NCBI GenBank assembly: GCA_017476705.1
Contig: JAFUZI010000011.1
Location: 1 to 35,629 of the forward strand
Direction of reading: 5' to 3'
Source of the DNA: Bacilli bacterium
GTDB taxonomy: Bacteria > Bacillota_I > Bacilli_A > RF39 > UBA660
DNA: 35,629 nt
Position 1 is the first letter of the stretch. Each line of letters opens with the position of its first letter. Below the pieces are notes generated by a model. It worked only from the letters and a program-made list of their open reading frames with translations. It was not told the DNA's origin and searched no databases. This document shows positions 16,397 to 24,505 of this stretch, piece after piece. Both the position numbers and the translations under genes were made by a program.

Positions 16397-16493
16397 ACAT
16401 ATACATTAAGCAACTTGCAGCAAACATTCCAAACATTGCAATAAGTGCAATTATTGCAAATAACTTTTGAACATTAATTTTTTTCTTCTTCAT
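16395..16493 (-). CDS. 32-residue single-pass membrane peptide
   Basis: A complete small gene: ATG 16493, 32 codons, TAA 16397-16395. The peptide starts MKKKKINVQK and continues as one hydrophobic helix (LFAIIALIAMFGMFAAS), ending CLMYM. It has every element of a transcription unit: TATAAT, 6 nt, GGTGAT, 3 nt before the ATG, and a perfect palindrome with a T-run right at the stop. The plan (basic N-terminus, one helix, about 30-35 residues) resembles the DUF4044-type micro-proteins of other Bacilli, but I cannot confirm membership. The N-in orientation follows from the four lysines. The function is unknown. Confidence 0.72.
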   Translation of the reverse strand: MKKKKINVQKLFAIIALIAMFGMFAASCLMYM

Positions 16494-16496
16494 ACC

Positions 16497-16514
16497 ATCA
16501 CCACTATAATTATA
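16497..16514 (-). promoter_or_regulatory. Fused promoter/ribosome-site block of the 32-codon gene
   Basis: On the - strand: TATAAT (16514-16509), 6 nt, GGTGAT (16502-16497), 3 nt, ATG 16493. Divergent from the spoIIM block 43 nt away. Confidence 0.65.
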
Positions 16515-16556
16515 ATATAAATATTCAAAAAAAGGAATATATAATTATTTTTTTAA

Positions 16557-16574
16557 TATAATTAGTTAGGTGAT
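16557..16574 (+). promoter_or_regulatory. Fused promoter/ribosome-site block of spoIIM
   Basis: TATAAT 16557-16562, 6 nt, GGTGAT 16569-16574, 4 nt, GTG 16579. Confidence 0.65.
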
Positions 16575-16578
16575 TAAC

Positions 16579-17193
16579 GTGCTAACTAAACTAAAATATG
16601 GAGCAATAAACAATAAAAAAATTATAATATTCTTATTTGGTTTATCATTGATTGGAATAATAAGTGGATCACTTTTTATAACAACAATCTCATCAAACGA
16701 TAAAGTAGAAGTTGTCGAACATATAAAAGGATTTATAAATAATATTAACGACTTTAATATAAAATCATCGATAATGTCATTACTAATTAGTAATATAGGT
16801 TTTATTATTTTAATTTGGCTTTTAGGTATTTCTATAATAGGAATTCCAATTATTCTATTTATGTTTTTTACAAAAATTTTTATTATAGGATTCACAATAT
16901 CATCTTTTATTCTTTCATATAAAACAAAAGGAGTACTACTTGCTATAATATATGTCTTACCACTACAAATTATAAATATACTTATCTATACCTTAATAAC
17001 ATTATATGCTATTAAAATATCAAATAATTTAATATATTGTATTTTTAATAAAAATACTAATTATAAACTAATTCCAAATAAATATGTTAAAATATTACTA
17101 ATATCAGTAGTAACAATATTTATAAATATAATATATGAATCAATTTTATTTCCATTTTTATTAAATAAGATTACTGTTTTATTAAAGATATAA
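16579..17193 (+). CDS. spoIIM: Stage II sporulation protein M
   Basis: A 204-residue polytopic membrane protein with about five hydrophobic segments. The core LLGISIIGIPIILFMFFTKIFIIGFTIS is the SpoIIM signature. With SpoIID and SpoIIP it drives septal wall thinning and engulfment of the forespore. GTG 16579 is preferred because it has GGTGAT 4 nt upstream; the GTG at 16570 lies inside that ribosome site. In Bacillus spoIIM lies near xerD and deoB; here they are 6-7 kb away on the other side of the dif-like site. Confidence 0.88.
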   Translation: MLTKLKYGAINNKKIIIFLFGLSLIGIISGSLFITTISSNDKVEVVEHIKGFINNINDFNIKSSIMSLLISNIGFIILIWLLGISIIGIPIILFMFFTKIFIIGFTISSFILSYKTKGVLLAIIYVLPLQIINILIYTLITLYAIKISNNLIYCIFNKNTNYKLIPNKYVKILLISVVTIFINIIYESILFPFLLNKITVLLKI

Positions 17194-17214
17194 ACAATAT
17201 ATCTTTTTTTATGG

Positions 17215-17232
17215 TATAATATTATCGGTGAT
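17215..17232 (+). promoter_or_regulatory. Fused promoter/ribosome-site block of mnmA
   Basis: TATAAT 17215-17220 preceded by TGG (extended -10), 6 nt, GGTGAT 17227-17232, 4 nt, ATG 17237. Confidence 0.72.
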
Positions 17233-17236
17233 TTTT

Positions 17237-18340
17237 ATGAAAAAAGTTGTTGTTGGAATAAGTGGAGGAGTAGATAGTAGTGTTGCTGCTATTAGGCTTA
17301 AAAATGAAGGATATGAAGTAATAGGACTATTTATGAGAAACTGGGATGCCGCATTAAATAATGATATTCTAGGCAATCCTACATTAGATGAAAATATATG
17401 TCCTCAAGAACAAGATTATAACGATGCTGTTAAGGTATGTGAAAAATTAAATATACCACTTTATAGAGTTGATTTTGTAAAAGAATACTGGGATTATGTA
17501 TTTACATACTTTTTAGATGAGCTAAAAAAAGGTAGAACTCCAAATCCAGATGTTATGTGTAATAAATATATAAAATTTGATATGTTTGCTAAAAAAGCAA
17601 GAGAACTTGGAGCTGACTTTATAGCAACAGGTCACTATGCAAGAATTAAAGACGGAAAACTTTTAAGAGGAGTAGACAATAATAAAGATCAAACATACTT
17701 TTTAGCGCAATTATCACATGAGCAATTAGAAAATGTCTTATTTCCAGTTGGTGATTTAGAAAAACCGATGGTTAGAAAAATTGCAGAAGAATATGATTTA
17801 ATAACTGCTAAGAAAAAAGACTCAACAGGAATATGTTTTATAGGTGAAAGAAACTTTAAAAACTTTTTACAAAACTATCTACCAAATATACCAGGTAAAA
17901 TTGTTGAAATTGAAACGAATGAAGTTATAGGTGATCATATCGGTTTAATGTACTATACAATAGGACAAAGAAGAGGCCTTAATTTAGGTGGAAACAAAAA
18001 TAGAAGTTATGTAGTTGGAAAAGATTTAAACAAAAATATTTTATATGTATCTAGTAAAGAAGACGAAGAATATTTATTTAGTGATTCATGTGTTGTTGAT
18101 CAAGTAAATTGGATAGGGGAGAAAAAACTAGATAAATGTACTGCAAAATTTAGATACAGACAACAAGACAATGATGTAGAATTAGAATACTTAGATAATG
18201 GAGATATTCTTGTTAAATATAATCACGTCAAAAGTGTAACACCTGGACAACTTTGCGTATTTTATGATAAAGAAGAATGTTTAGGTAGCGGAATAATTAA
18301 AGAAGTAAGAAAAAATGGTAAAAAACTATGGTATTTATAG
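17237..18340 (+). CDS. mnmA: tRNA-specific 2-thiouridylase MnmA
   Basis: A 367-residue enzyme that makes 2-thiouridine at the wobble position of tRNA-Lys, -Glu and -Gln, using sulfur relayed from a cysteine desulfurase. The PP-loop GISGGVDSS is at residues 7-15, the catalytic cysteines are Cys108 (NPDVMCNKYIKF) and Cys200 (DSTGICFIGERNF), and DQTYFLA and YTIGQRRGL are conserved. The start is ATG 17237 behind GGTGAT; a GTG at 17228 overlaps that site. It is a single-gene unit with its own compact promoter. Confidence 0.97.
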   Translation: MKKVVVGISGGVDSSVAAIRLKNEGYEVIGLFMRNWDAALNNDILGNPTLDENICPQEQDYNDAVKVCEKLNIPLYRVDFVKEYWDYVFTYFLDELKKGRTPNPDVMCNKYIKFDMFAKKARELGADFIATGHYARIKDGKLLRGVDNNKDQTYFLAQLSHEQLENVLFPVGDLEKPMVRKIAEEYDLITAKKKDSTGICFIGERNFKNFLQNYLPNIPGKIVEIETNEVIGDHIGLMYYTIGQRRGLNLGGNKNRSYVVGKDLNKNILYVSSKEDEEYLFSDSCVVDQVNWIGEKKLDKCTAKFRYRQQDNDVELEYLDNGDILVKYNHVKSVTPGQLCVFYDKEECLGSGIIKEVRKNGKKLWYL

Positions 18341-18350
18341 TTTACACTAC

Positions 18351-18379
18351 TTGACATTTTTCGATAAATTCCTTAAAAT
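18351..18379 (+). promoter_or_regulatory. Sigma-A promoter of the HTH gene beside dif
   Basis: Consensus TTGACA (18351-18356), 17-nt spacer, TAAAAT (18374-18379), then GGGAGG and ATG 18401. One of the best -35 boxes in the window. Confidence 0.82.
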
Positions 18380-18400
18380 TAATAATAGGGAGGCTAATAT

Positions 18401-19186
18401 ATGGATAGATTAAACGAAATACTACATGAACTTGGAATATCAAAAGTTAAATTAGCTAAATTTTTAGGTGTATCTAGACAAATGATATATAATTATCTTG
18501 AACTAGATGACATTAATAAATGGCCAAAAGATAAAAAGGTACTATTACTTAATTTACTTGATATCAAATCACCTGAAGAGATTGATAACATTAAAGTAAA
18601 TACGGATTATATATTAAATGTTGAGGCAAAACTTAATAGTTTGGTTGAAACAAATACAATAGCAAACGTAGATACAAAAGATTTATTTAATGGTTTAGAT
18701 AAGGAAAGAAAAGATTTACTTGATAATATAATATCTATAATGAAAGAAGATTTAGATGATGATACAAGTGGTACTGAACTTATAAAATATAAATATTTAC
18801 TTAATTATTTACAAGCAATGGAAACTGCTCCAGAGCTTAAATATATACTTGCTTATATGGCAAAGACAACTGGATTTGTAAAACCACTTGAATTTGCATT
18901 TAATGAAGAAGAACAATTTATATTTGAAAGTATTTTATTCTCAGCAATGACACTTTACAATAGTGGTGGTAAATCAATGATTTCTAAATCTAAATTAATT
19001 GAATCACATAAAAGATTTGTAAATCAAATAGAGCATAAAATGGAAGAGAAGTTATCTCGTACAATGGAACTTAATTCATTAAGAGATCAAGCCCTAAAAG
19101 AATTAAACTACTCTAAATTAAATGATGAAAATGCATCTGAAGTATTTGCTAAAATAGCTGAAATACAATCAAGAAAAATATCTTAA
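18401..19186 (+). CDS. Helix-turn-helix protein of unknown function, adjacent to the terminus
   Basis: A 261-residue cytoplasmic protein. Residues about 8-32 form a Cro/XRE-like HTH (LGISKVKLAKFLGVSRQMIYNYL), followed by a helical, Asp/Glu/Lys-rich body without a recognised domain. The C-terminal third is strongly helical (HKRFVNQIEHKMEEKL to FAKIAEIQSRKIS) and may be coiled coil. A consensus promoter and GGGAGG ribosome site suggest good expression. The next feature downstream is the dif-like site at 19521. A chromosome-organising or terminus role is possible from position alone, but a plain transcription regulator is equally likely. Confidence 0.75.
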   Translation: MDRLNEILHELGISKVKLAKFLGVSRQMIYNYLELDDINKWPKDKKVLLLNLLDIKSPEEIDNIKVNTDYILNVEAKLNSLVETNTIANVDTKDLFNGLDKERKDLLDNIISIMKEDLDDDTSGTELIKYKYLLNYLQAMETAPELKYILAYMAKTTGFVKPLEFAFNEEEQFIFESILFSAMTLYNSGGKSMISKSKLIESHKRFVNQIEHKMEEKLSRTMELNSLRDQALKELNYSKLNDENASEVFAKIAEIQSRKIS

Positions 19187-19208
19187 TTTAAATAAGGTAT
19201 TTTTTTTA
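19175..19208 (+). terminator. Terminator of the HTH gene
   Basis: Eleven-pair stem AAAATATCTTA (19175-19185) with TAAGGTATTTT (19193-19203), one G-U pair, then T-run. The stop TAA (19184-19186) lies at the loop edge. Confidence 0.78.
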
Positions 19209-19704
19209 TAATCACTTCCCCTATTATTTTTTTAATATAATAGAAGTGGTAGTGTAGAAGAAGAATAACATATTATTAAAGTTTTTTTAATTAACTAGAT
19301 TGATAATTATTCAACTTTATTTAAATAATAAACTTTAAATTATATAAAATAATAATAGTTTTATATAATTAATTAAAAATATATTATCAAATGTTTTCAG
19401 AAAATAATTATTAAATAATAATATTTATTAAAATTAAAAATAAATAAATATAATTAGAAAATATCTTATTTTATAAGGTAATTTAAGATTGATAACTATC
19501 TTATTTCACTACAATTTATTACTTCGTATAATATATATTATGTTACCTAACAAAAATTATTTTGGATTTATATAAAAGTAGTGCTACTCTTTAGTATATA
19601 TATTATAAATAATTATATTCATAAAACATATGGTAATATTTGGTTATAATATTTAATACATACTTATGCTCTTCTTGTAAATAATACTACTGGGTGGTGG
19701 AATT
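19187..19704. other. AT-rich intergenic gap around the dif-like site
   Basis: About 520 nt with no convincing coding frame, the longest such gap in the window. It contains the end of the preceding terminator, a TATAAT at about 19237 with no gene behind it, and the dif-like site. The rest is A/T-rich with no repeat I can name. Confidence 0.7.
19521..19548 (+). other. dif: Chromosome dimer resolution site (dif), XerC/XerD target
   Basis: A 28-bp site: XerC-type arm ACTTCGTATAA, 6-bp centre TATATA, XerD-type arm TTATGTTACCT. Against the Bacillus subtilis dif as I remember it, 24 of 28 positions agree, and the arm start TTATGTTA is the same as in the Escherichia coli XerD arm. It lies in the non-coding gap where gene orientation switches from mainly + to mainly -. 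XerC/XerD recombine dimeric chromosomes here, in the replication terminus; xerD is at 23610-24488. Confidence 0.85.
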
Positions 19705-19893
19705 ATGAAAAGAAATAATAACAATAAACAATCAAATAACAACCTAAAAAATAGTTTAAATCAATCTAACAGAAATAGTAACAATAATAATAGAAATAAT
19801 GAAAAGAGTAATGTTAGAAATTCAAACAAAAATACAATAGGTTTTGAAAATAATTGTGATGACAATTCTTCAAAAAATAATGATTGTGATTAA
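19705..19893 (+). CDS. Asn-rich 62-residue peptide, unknown
   Basis: Starts at ATG 19705 behind GGGTGGTGG and ends at TAA before a clean terminator, so it looks like a real short gene. By eye about half of the residues are Asn; Lys, Ser and Arg make up most of the rest, with a short ending NTIGFENNCDDNSS that has two Cys. There is no signal peptide or hydrophobic segment. Such low-complexity hydrophilic peptides occur among spore proteins, and the genome sporulates, but I see no diagnostic motif of a known spore-protein family. In AT-rich DNA an Asn/Lys-rich frame can also arise by chance (AAT/AAA codons); the ribosome site and terminator argue against that. Confidence 0.6.
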   Translation: MKRNNNNKQSNNNLKNSLNQSNRNSNNNNRNNEKSNVRNSNKNTIGFENNCDDNSSKNNDCD

Positions 19894-19901
19894 ACCCATT
19901 T

Positions 19902-19925
19902 AAAAAGGACAATTTTGTCCTTTTT
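19902..19925. terminator. Bidirectional terminator between the Asn-rich peptide and zupT
   Basis: Near-perfect inverted repeat AAAAAGGACAA / TTGTCCTTTTT with T-runs on both strands between convergent genes. Confidence 0.9.
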
Positions 19926-20640
19926 AAATTACAAATATACTAATTAACATAATTATAAAGCCTACCATAAAATATCCCACTACTCTTCTACTCTTTTCTT
20001 TTATGAAATTAGGAATTAATTCATAAATTGAAACTTGTATCATTATTCCAGCGATTATAGAAAGTATTATGCCAATAAAAAAATTATTTATATAATCTTT
20101 TAAAAAGAACAATGCTACTAAAGAACCGGCAAATTCTGAAAATCCAGCCATAAAAGTATATATAAATGCCCTTTTAAATGAATTAGTAGAGTAATATATT
20201 GGAAGTGCTACTATTACTCCTTCTGGAATATTATGAAGCGCAATAGACGTTGCTAGTGTAATTCCTAACTTAATATCAATATTACAAGCGACAAATGTTG
20301 CAATCCCCTCAGGAATATTATGTATAATAATTGCAATCATACTAATTATCCCTACTCTATATATATTATTATCAACTGTTATATATTTATCAATTAACAT
20401 AGAAATTATAACGCCAAATACAATAAAAATTAAAACAATTAATATATTAGGAAATATTTTAAAATAAAAGGATAATTTATAAAATGATTCTGGAATCAAA
20501 TCAAATAAAGATACAGATATCATTACTCCACTTGCAAAAGCAAAAGAATAACTTATTACTTTTTTGCTATTACATTTAATAAATATTAAACCAATTAAGG
20601 TAGATAAACTTGCAAATAACGAAAGTAATAGTGAATTCAT
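19924..20640 (-). CDS. zupT: ZIP-family divalent metal transporter (ZupT-like)
   Basis: A 238-residue polytopic membrane protein with about eight segments. The two family hallmarks are present in consecutive helices: HNIPEG in IIIHNIPEGIATF and again in IALHNIPEGVIVALP. These His and Glu residues form the binuclear metal site that carries Zn2+, and often Fe2+ or Mn2+, into the cytoplasm. The N-terminal region has FASGVMISVSLFDLIPES, also typical. It starts at ATG 20640 behind GGTGAT. No metal-regulator box was identified. The symbol is by family resemblance. Confidence 0.9.
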   Translation of the reverse strand: MNSLLLSLFASLSTLIGLIFIKCNSKKVISYSFAFASGVMISVSLFDLIPESFYKLSFYFKIFPNILIVLIFIVFGVIISMLIDKYITVDNNIYRVGIISMIAIIIHNIPEGIATFVACNIDIKLGITLATSIALHNIPEGVIVALPIYYSTNSFKRAFIYTFMAGFSEFAGSLVALFFLKDYINNFFIGIILSIIAGIMIQVSIYELIPNFIKEKSRRVVGYFMVGFIIMLISIFVI

Positions 20641-20663
20641 ATAATCACCTTATTAATACTATG

Positions 20664-20693
20664 AAAAAAAGATAACTTAAATGTTATCTTTTT
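20664..20693 (-). terminator. Terminator of the metallopeptidase-like gene
   Basis: Stem AAAAAGATAAC (20666-20676) with GTTATCTTTTT (20683-20693), 6-nt loop, T-run on -. It begins at the stop codon. Confidence 0.85.
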
Positions 20694-21669
20694 AATAAAT
20701 CCTTTTGGTATAAGTTTTACATTGATCACACATTATATCAACACAGTTATCAAAATTAATATTATATTCATCAAGTAAATCTTCTAATAGCATTTCTCCC
20801 GATATAACTTTACCAACTGATATATCAATTTTATTTTTAACAAAATCATTACTTTTATAATATAAATCAAATAATCCTGTTGCACAAATATTAGATAATA
20901 TATAGATTTTTTTGTGCAATTTCAAATATGAATTATTTTTTGAATTATCTATATTATCTAAAGCTCTTTTAGTACTTAAAAGTCTATTTAATATTACTTT
21001 ATCCAAAAGCTCATTATTTAAATCATATGATGCAACCTTTTCCATAAACATTGGAAGCATTTCATTTAAAAGCATATTTTTTACAATTCCTTTATTACGA
21101 TTAACAAGTGCATGTGTCATTTCATGAACATAAACTTGCGTCAAAAATTCACTGCACTCCCCTTTTAAATAAATGGAACTAATAGAATAAGGAATTTTTT
21201 TTACAAAATCATTGCCTAGTTTTTTTATTGAAAAAGGCAATGCATAATTTTTTGTTTTACCACTATTAAAAGATCCTGATTGTACAACTACATCTACATC
21301 ATAAATATTAATCTTTTTTGAATTATTATTAATAAGTTCAAGTATTTTATCAGAGTCATAAATTGATGGTTTCTTACCAAATTTAAGAAGTATTAACTTC
21401 GCAAGTTCATCCATATCATTATAATTAACCTTTAAATCTATATTATTAAAATGTTTTTTTAAAATATATTTACCATTCTCCAATATATCATTTTTCGAAC
21501 ATAAATTATATTTAATATCATTAGTAACATCATCATATAAAGAATCAATCATCATCTGCCTTACTTTGTCATAATCGGTAGAATTAAAAAAATCACTATC
21601 AGATTTTTCGAATCCATGGGATAGCATTTTTTGCTTATATTTATATTGTTTATTACCATTAAATACCAT
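20692..21669 (-). CDS. Putative zinc metallopeptidase (HExxH), unknown family
   Basis: A 325-residue protein without signal peptide or membrane segment. Residues 182-186 are HEMTH in the context YVHEMTHALVN, a plausible zinc site with the catalytic Glu. Glu203 (LLNEMLP) or Glu210 (FMEKVA) may be the third ligand, which would make it gluzincin-like. The N-terminal half is not recognised. The C-terminal CVDIMCDQCK contains three Cys. ATG 21669 has GGAG upstream. It is a single-gene unit with its own terminator. I cannot assign a substrate or family, and the HExxH alone could be misleading. Confidence 0.62.
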   Translation of the reverse strand: MVFNGNKQYKYKQKMLSHGFEKSDSDFFNSTDYDKVRQMMIDSLYDDVTNDIKYNLCSKNDILENGKYILKKHFNNIDLKVNYNDMDELAKLILLKFGKKPSIYDSDKILELINNNSKKINIYDVDVVVQSGSFNSGKTKNYALPFSIKKLGNDFVKKIPYSISSIYLKGECSEFLTQVYVHEMTHALVNRNKGIVKNMLLNEMLPMFMEKVASYDLNNELLDKVILNRLLSTKRALDNIDNSKNNSYLKLHKKIYILSNICATGLFDLYYKSNDFVKNKIDISVGKVISGEMLLEDLLDEYNINFDNCVDIMCDQCKTYTKRIY

Positions 21670-21727
21670 AAGAAACTCCTTTTTTTATGCCAAATATTAT
21701 ATATCTATTTATATTTCGAGTCAATAA

Positions 21728-21754
21728 AAAAAGACAATGCAAAATTATCTTTTT
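21728..21754 (-). terminator. Terminator of the xerD-deoB-alkD unit
   Basis: On the - strand an 11-pair stem (AAAAAGATAAT with ATTGTCTTTTT, one G-U pair) and a T-run. The alkD stop (21745-21747) is inside the stem. Confidence 0.75.
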
Positions 21755-22452
21755 AATTTTTTTAATTCATCTTTATAAGTTTTATCAACTCTATATGAAT
21801 CACATATTTTATCTATACTTTTATTATAAGTAAATTTATCTAAATTATTATTTAACAAGTACTTCATTGTTTTATCAGGATATTTTATAAAGCAAATTGA
21901 TATAAGCCATGCATTAGCCATTTCAACATAATAATCATCACTCTTAATACTATCAATTATAGAATACAATTCATCAATATAATCATCATTTATATAATAG
22001 TCAAGTAATAAAACTAAAGCAAATCTAATATCCCATAAATTAGTTGATTTTAACAATTTTTTTATAAAGGCAAATCCTTCTTCTTGATTATTTTTAAATA
22101 CCTTTAAATTGGCACATACAGTGTCATTTATTGCCCAATTATCATTATATGGTATAAATATATTCAAATGCTCTAAAACGGCTTTAAATGGCTCTTTAAT
22201 ATATCCTAAAACAAGTCCATATATCATATCTTCTTCATATGTATTGTGACTATTATATTTTATATAGTCTTTATAATTACTTTTAGATATTTCCTTAGCA
22301 ATTTTTTTTAAAATTGGGATTCTAATTCCAATAATATTCTTATCTTTTACAAGTTTAGAATGAAATTTTAAATAATTTAAATCTTGATATGAATATAGGT
22401 ATTTTAAAAATTCATTATAGTTGTCTTTATAATTAAAATTATTTAAGTTCAT
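21745..22452 (-). CDS. alkD: DNA alkylation repair protein, AlkD family
   Basis: A 235-residue all-helical protein of HEAT-like repeats. The segments NWAINDTVC and LWDIRFALVLLLDYYI match the AlkD core, where aromatic residues and an Asp line the DNA-binding groove; AlkD removes N3- and N7-alkylpurines without flipping the base. The start overlaps the deoB stop by 14 nt, so the two are translationally coupled and share a transcript with xerD. Members of this family can be shortened or have unknown roles; the length here is normal. Confidence 0.85.
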   Translation of the reverse strand: MNLNNFNYKDNYNEFLKYLYSYQDLNYLKFHSKLVKDKNIIGIRIPILKKIAKEISKSNYKDYIKYNSHNTYEEDMIYGLVLGYIKEPFKAVLEHLNIFIPYNDNWAINDTVCANLKVFKNNQEEGFAFIKKLLKSTNLWDIRFALVLLLDYYINDDYIDELYSIIDSIKSDDYYVEMANAWLISICFIKYPDKTMKYLLNNNLDKFTYNKSIDKICDSYRVDKTYKDELKKLKR

Positions 22453-23596
22453 TCAACACACTTTCACCATAAGGACTATCTACATTAAAATTATCAGCAA
22501 TAGTTGCACCTATAGAAGCAAATGTTTTAAAATTGTCTAATCTCTTCATTCCATTAAACTTTTTTGAATACATAATAACTGGTACATCTTCTCTTGTATG
22601 ATCTGTTCCAATATAAGTTGGATCATTACCATGATCTGCAGTTATCATAAGTAAATCGTCATCTTTTAAATGATTTAATATAGTAGGAATATAATTATCA
22701 AATTCTTTTAATGAATTACCATATCCAACGACATCTCTTCTATGACCATATTTCATATCATAATCATTTAAATTAGCAAAACATAAACCATTAAAATCTG
22801 TATCAATAGTTTCTATTATTTTGTTTATTCCATCCAAATTATCTTTTGTTTTATTAATTGATGTAACTCCATTATTATTAAATATATCACTTATTTTACC
22901 AATTGATATAACACTATAACCTTTTTCTTTTAAATTATCAAGTACTGTCTTATGAGCAGGATCCAAAGCATAATCATGTCTTCCAGCAGTACGTGTGAAA
23001 TTTCCTGGTGTTCCAATATATGGACGAGCTATAATACGCCCTACTTTCCATTCTTCACGTTTTGTAATTTCTCTAACGCCTTCACAAATTCTATATAACT
23101 CATCAAGTGGTATAACTTCTTCATGAGCAGCTATTTGAAGTACAGAATCAGCAGATGTATATACAATTAATGCGCCTGTTTTAATTTGTTCTTCTCCTAA
23201 TTCTTCTATAATTTCAGTACCAGATGCTGCTTTGTTTCCAATTACATCTCTACCACTTATTTTTTTTATAGAATCAATTAATTCATCAGGAAAACCTGTA
23301 TTTAAAAACGTTTTAAAAGGTACTTTTGTAACGACACCCATCATCTCTAAATGTCCAGTTAAAGTATCCTTACCATTACTTTCTTCTTCTGCTTTTGTAT
23401 AATAAGAAATTGTTGAATCATTAGTATTATTTAATAAATTAAAATAGCCAAATTTTTTAAAATTAGGTAGTTCAACATTAGTTTTTTCTACTGTATGACC
23501 AAATGTATTAACATTAAAATCACCAAACTTAGAAGCATCCTTTGCTTCTCCAATTCCAACTGAATCTAATACTATTAAAAAAATTCTTTTAAACAT
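22439..23596 (-). CDS. deoB: Phosphopentomutase
   Basis: A 385-residue member of the alkaline-phosphatase-like superfamily that interconverts (deoxy)ribose 1- and 5-phosphate in nucleoside salvage. The metal-binding motifs are in place: VLDSVGIGEAKDA at the start, NGKDTLTGHLEMMG, and TADHGNDPTYIGTDHTRE near the end. ATG 23596 has GAAAGGAAA upstream; an in-frame extension further upstream overlaps xerD and is rejected. It follows xerD by 13 nt, the same xerD-deoB order as in Bacillus, and overlaps alkD by 14 nt. Confidence 0.96.
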   Translation of the reverse strand: MFKRIFLIVLDSVGIGEAKDASKFGDFNVNTFGHTVEKTNVELPNFKKFGYFNLLNNTNDSTISYYTKAEEESNGKDTLTGHLEMMGVVTKVPFKTFLNTGFPDELIDSIKKISGRDVIGNKAASGTEIIEELGEEQIKTGALIVYTSADSVLQIAAHEEVIPLDELYRICEGVREITKREEWKVGRIIARPYIGTPGNFTRTAGRHDYALDPAHKTVLDNLKEKGYSVISIGKISDIFNNNGVTSINKTKDNLDGINKIIETIDTDFNGLCFANLNDYDMKYGHRRDVVGYGNSLKEFDNYIPTILNHLKDDDLLMITADHGNDPTYIGTDHTREDVPVIMYSKKFNGMKRLDNFKTFASIGATIADNFNVDSPYGESVLNELK

Positions 23597-23609
23597 AAAT
23601 ATTTCCTTT

Positions 23610-24488
23610 CTAATTATGAGGATGAGATTCCTCATAGTTCTCTTTTATTTTTTTATTTGATATATGTGTATATATTTGAGTTGTAGATATATCACTATGT
23701 CCAAGTAACTCTTGTATACTTCTTAGATCAGCACCATTTTCAAGCATATGTGATGCAAACGAATGTCTAAGTGTATGTGGCGATACATTCTTCTTAATAT
23801 TCTTATCTCTAATAATTTTTTTTATTAATTTAAACATAGCTTGTCTAGATATTCTATCTCCTCTTGAATTTAGAAAAATATAATCTGAAACTTTATTATG
23901 CATCAAACTACTTCTATACACATAAATATATTTTTTTAAATAGTTTATTGCATAATCACCTATCGGAACAATTCTTTCTTTAGAACCTTTTCCATAAATT
24001 CTAACTATGTCATCTTCTAAATCAATATCTTGCATCTTTAAATTAACAAGCTCACTAATTCTAAGACCAGATGAATACATAAGCTCAAGCATCGCTTTAT
24101 TTCGATAACTATATTTATCATTAAGTTCAATATCTAATATTTTATCAATCTCATCAAAAGATAATGTATGCGGGAGACTTTTTTTTAATTTAGGGAGTTC
24201 TATATCAATGGTTGGATCTACTTTGATTATTTGTTCTTTTAAAAGATACTTATAAAAATTTTTTATAACAATCAAATCATGTGAAATTGTTCTTGCGGAT
24301 TTATCATTTAATTTTTCATTTTCTATAAATGAAATAACATCTTTTTTATTCAAACAAGTTATATCTTTATCATTTATAAACAATACAAATTTAGACAAAT
24401 CATTTTTATAAGACTTTATAGTATTTAAACTATATTTCTTGTCAATTTTTAAATAATCAATATATTCATTAATATAGTCTTTATTCAT
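23610..24488 (-). CDS. xerD: Tyrosine recombinase XerD
   Basis: A complete 292-residue tyrosine recombinase. The N-terminal SAM-like domain spans about 1-95. The catalytic residues are all present: Arg143 (GLRISEL), Lys167 (YGKGSK), His238 and Arg241 (SPHTLRH), His264 (LLGHSD) and the nucleophile Tyr273 (QIYTH). Synteny with deoB identifies it as XerD rather than XerC or an integrase. With XerC and FtsK/SpoIIIE it resolves chromosome dimers at dif, and a good dif candidate lies about 4 kb away. The start is ATG 24488, which has better spacing to AGGGTA than ATG 24494. Confidence 0.95.
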   Translation of the reverse strand: MNKDYINEYIDYLKIDKKYSLNTIKSYKNDLSKFVLFINDKDITCLNKKDVISFIENEKLNDKSARTISHDLIVIKNFYKYLLKEQIIKVDPTIDIELPKLKKSLPHTLSFDEIDKILDIELNDKYSYRNKAMLELMYSSGLRISELVNLKMQDIDLEDDIVRIYGKGSKERIVPIGDYAINYLKKYIYVYRSSLMHNKVSDYIFLNSRGDRISRQAMFKLIKKIIRDKNIKKNVSPHTLRHSFASHMLENGADLRSIQELLGHSDISTTQIYTHISNKKIKENYEESHPHN

Positions 24489-24505
24489 ATACATTACCCT
24501 ATTAC

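Noticed and set aside
19519..19548. Resemblance to a loxP arm (ATAACTTCGTATA-like)
   Set aside because: Only one arm fits; the second arm and the 6-bp centre fit a XerC/XerD dif site far better.
19705..19893. Calling the Asn-rich peptide a gamma-type small acid-soluble spore protein
   Set aside because: The repeat motif of that family is absent; composition alone is not enough in AT-rich DNA.
23610..24488. Phage or element integrase
   Set aside because: All catalytic residues plus the xerD-deoB synteny and the nearby dif mark it as housekeeping XerD; no phage genes or attachment repeats are seen.
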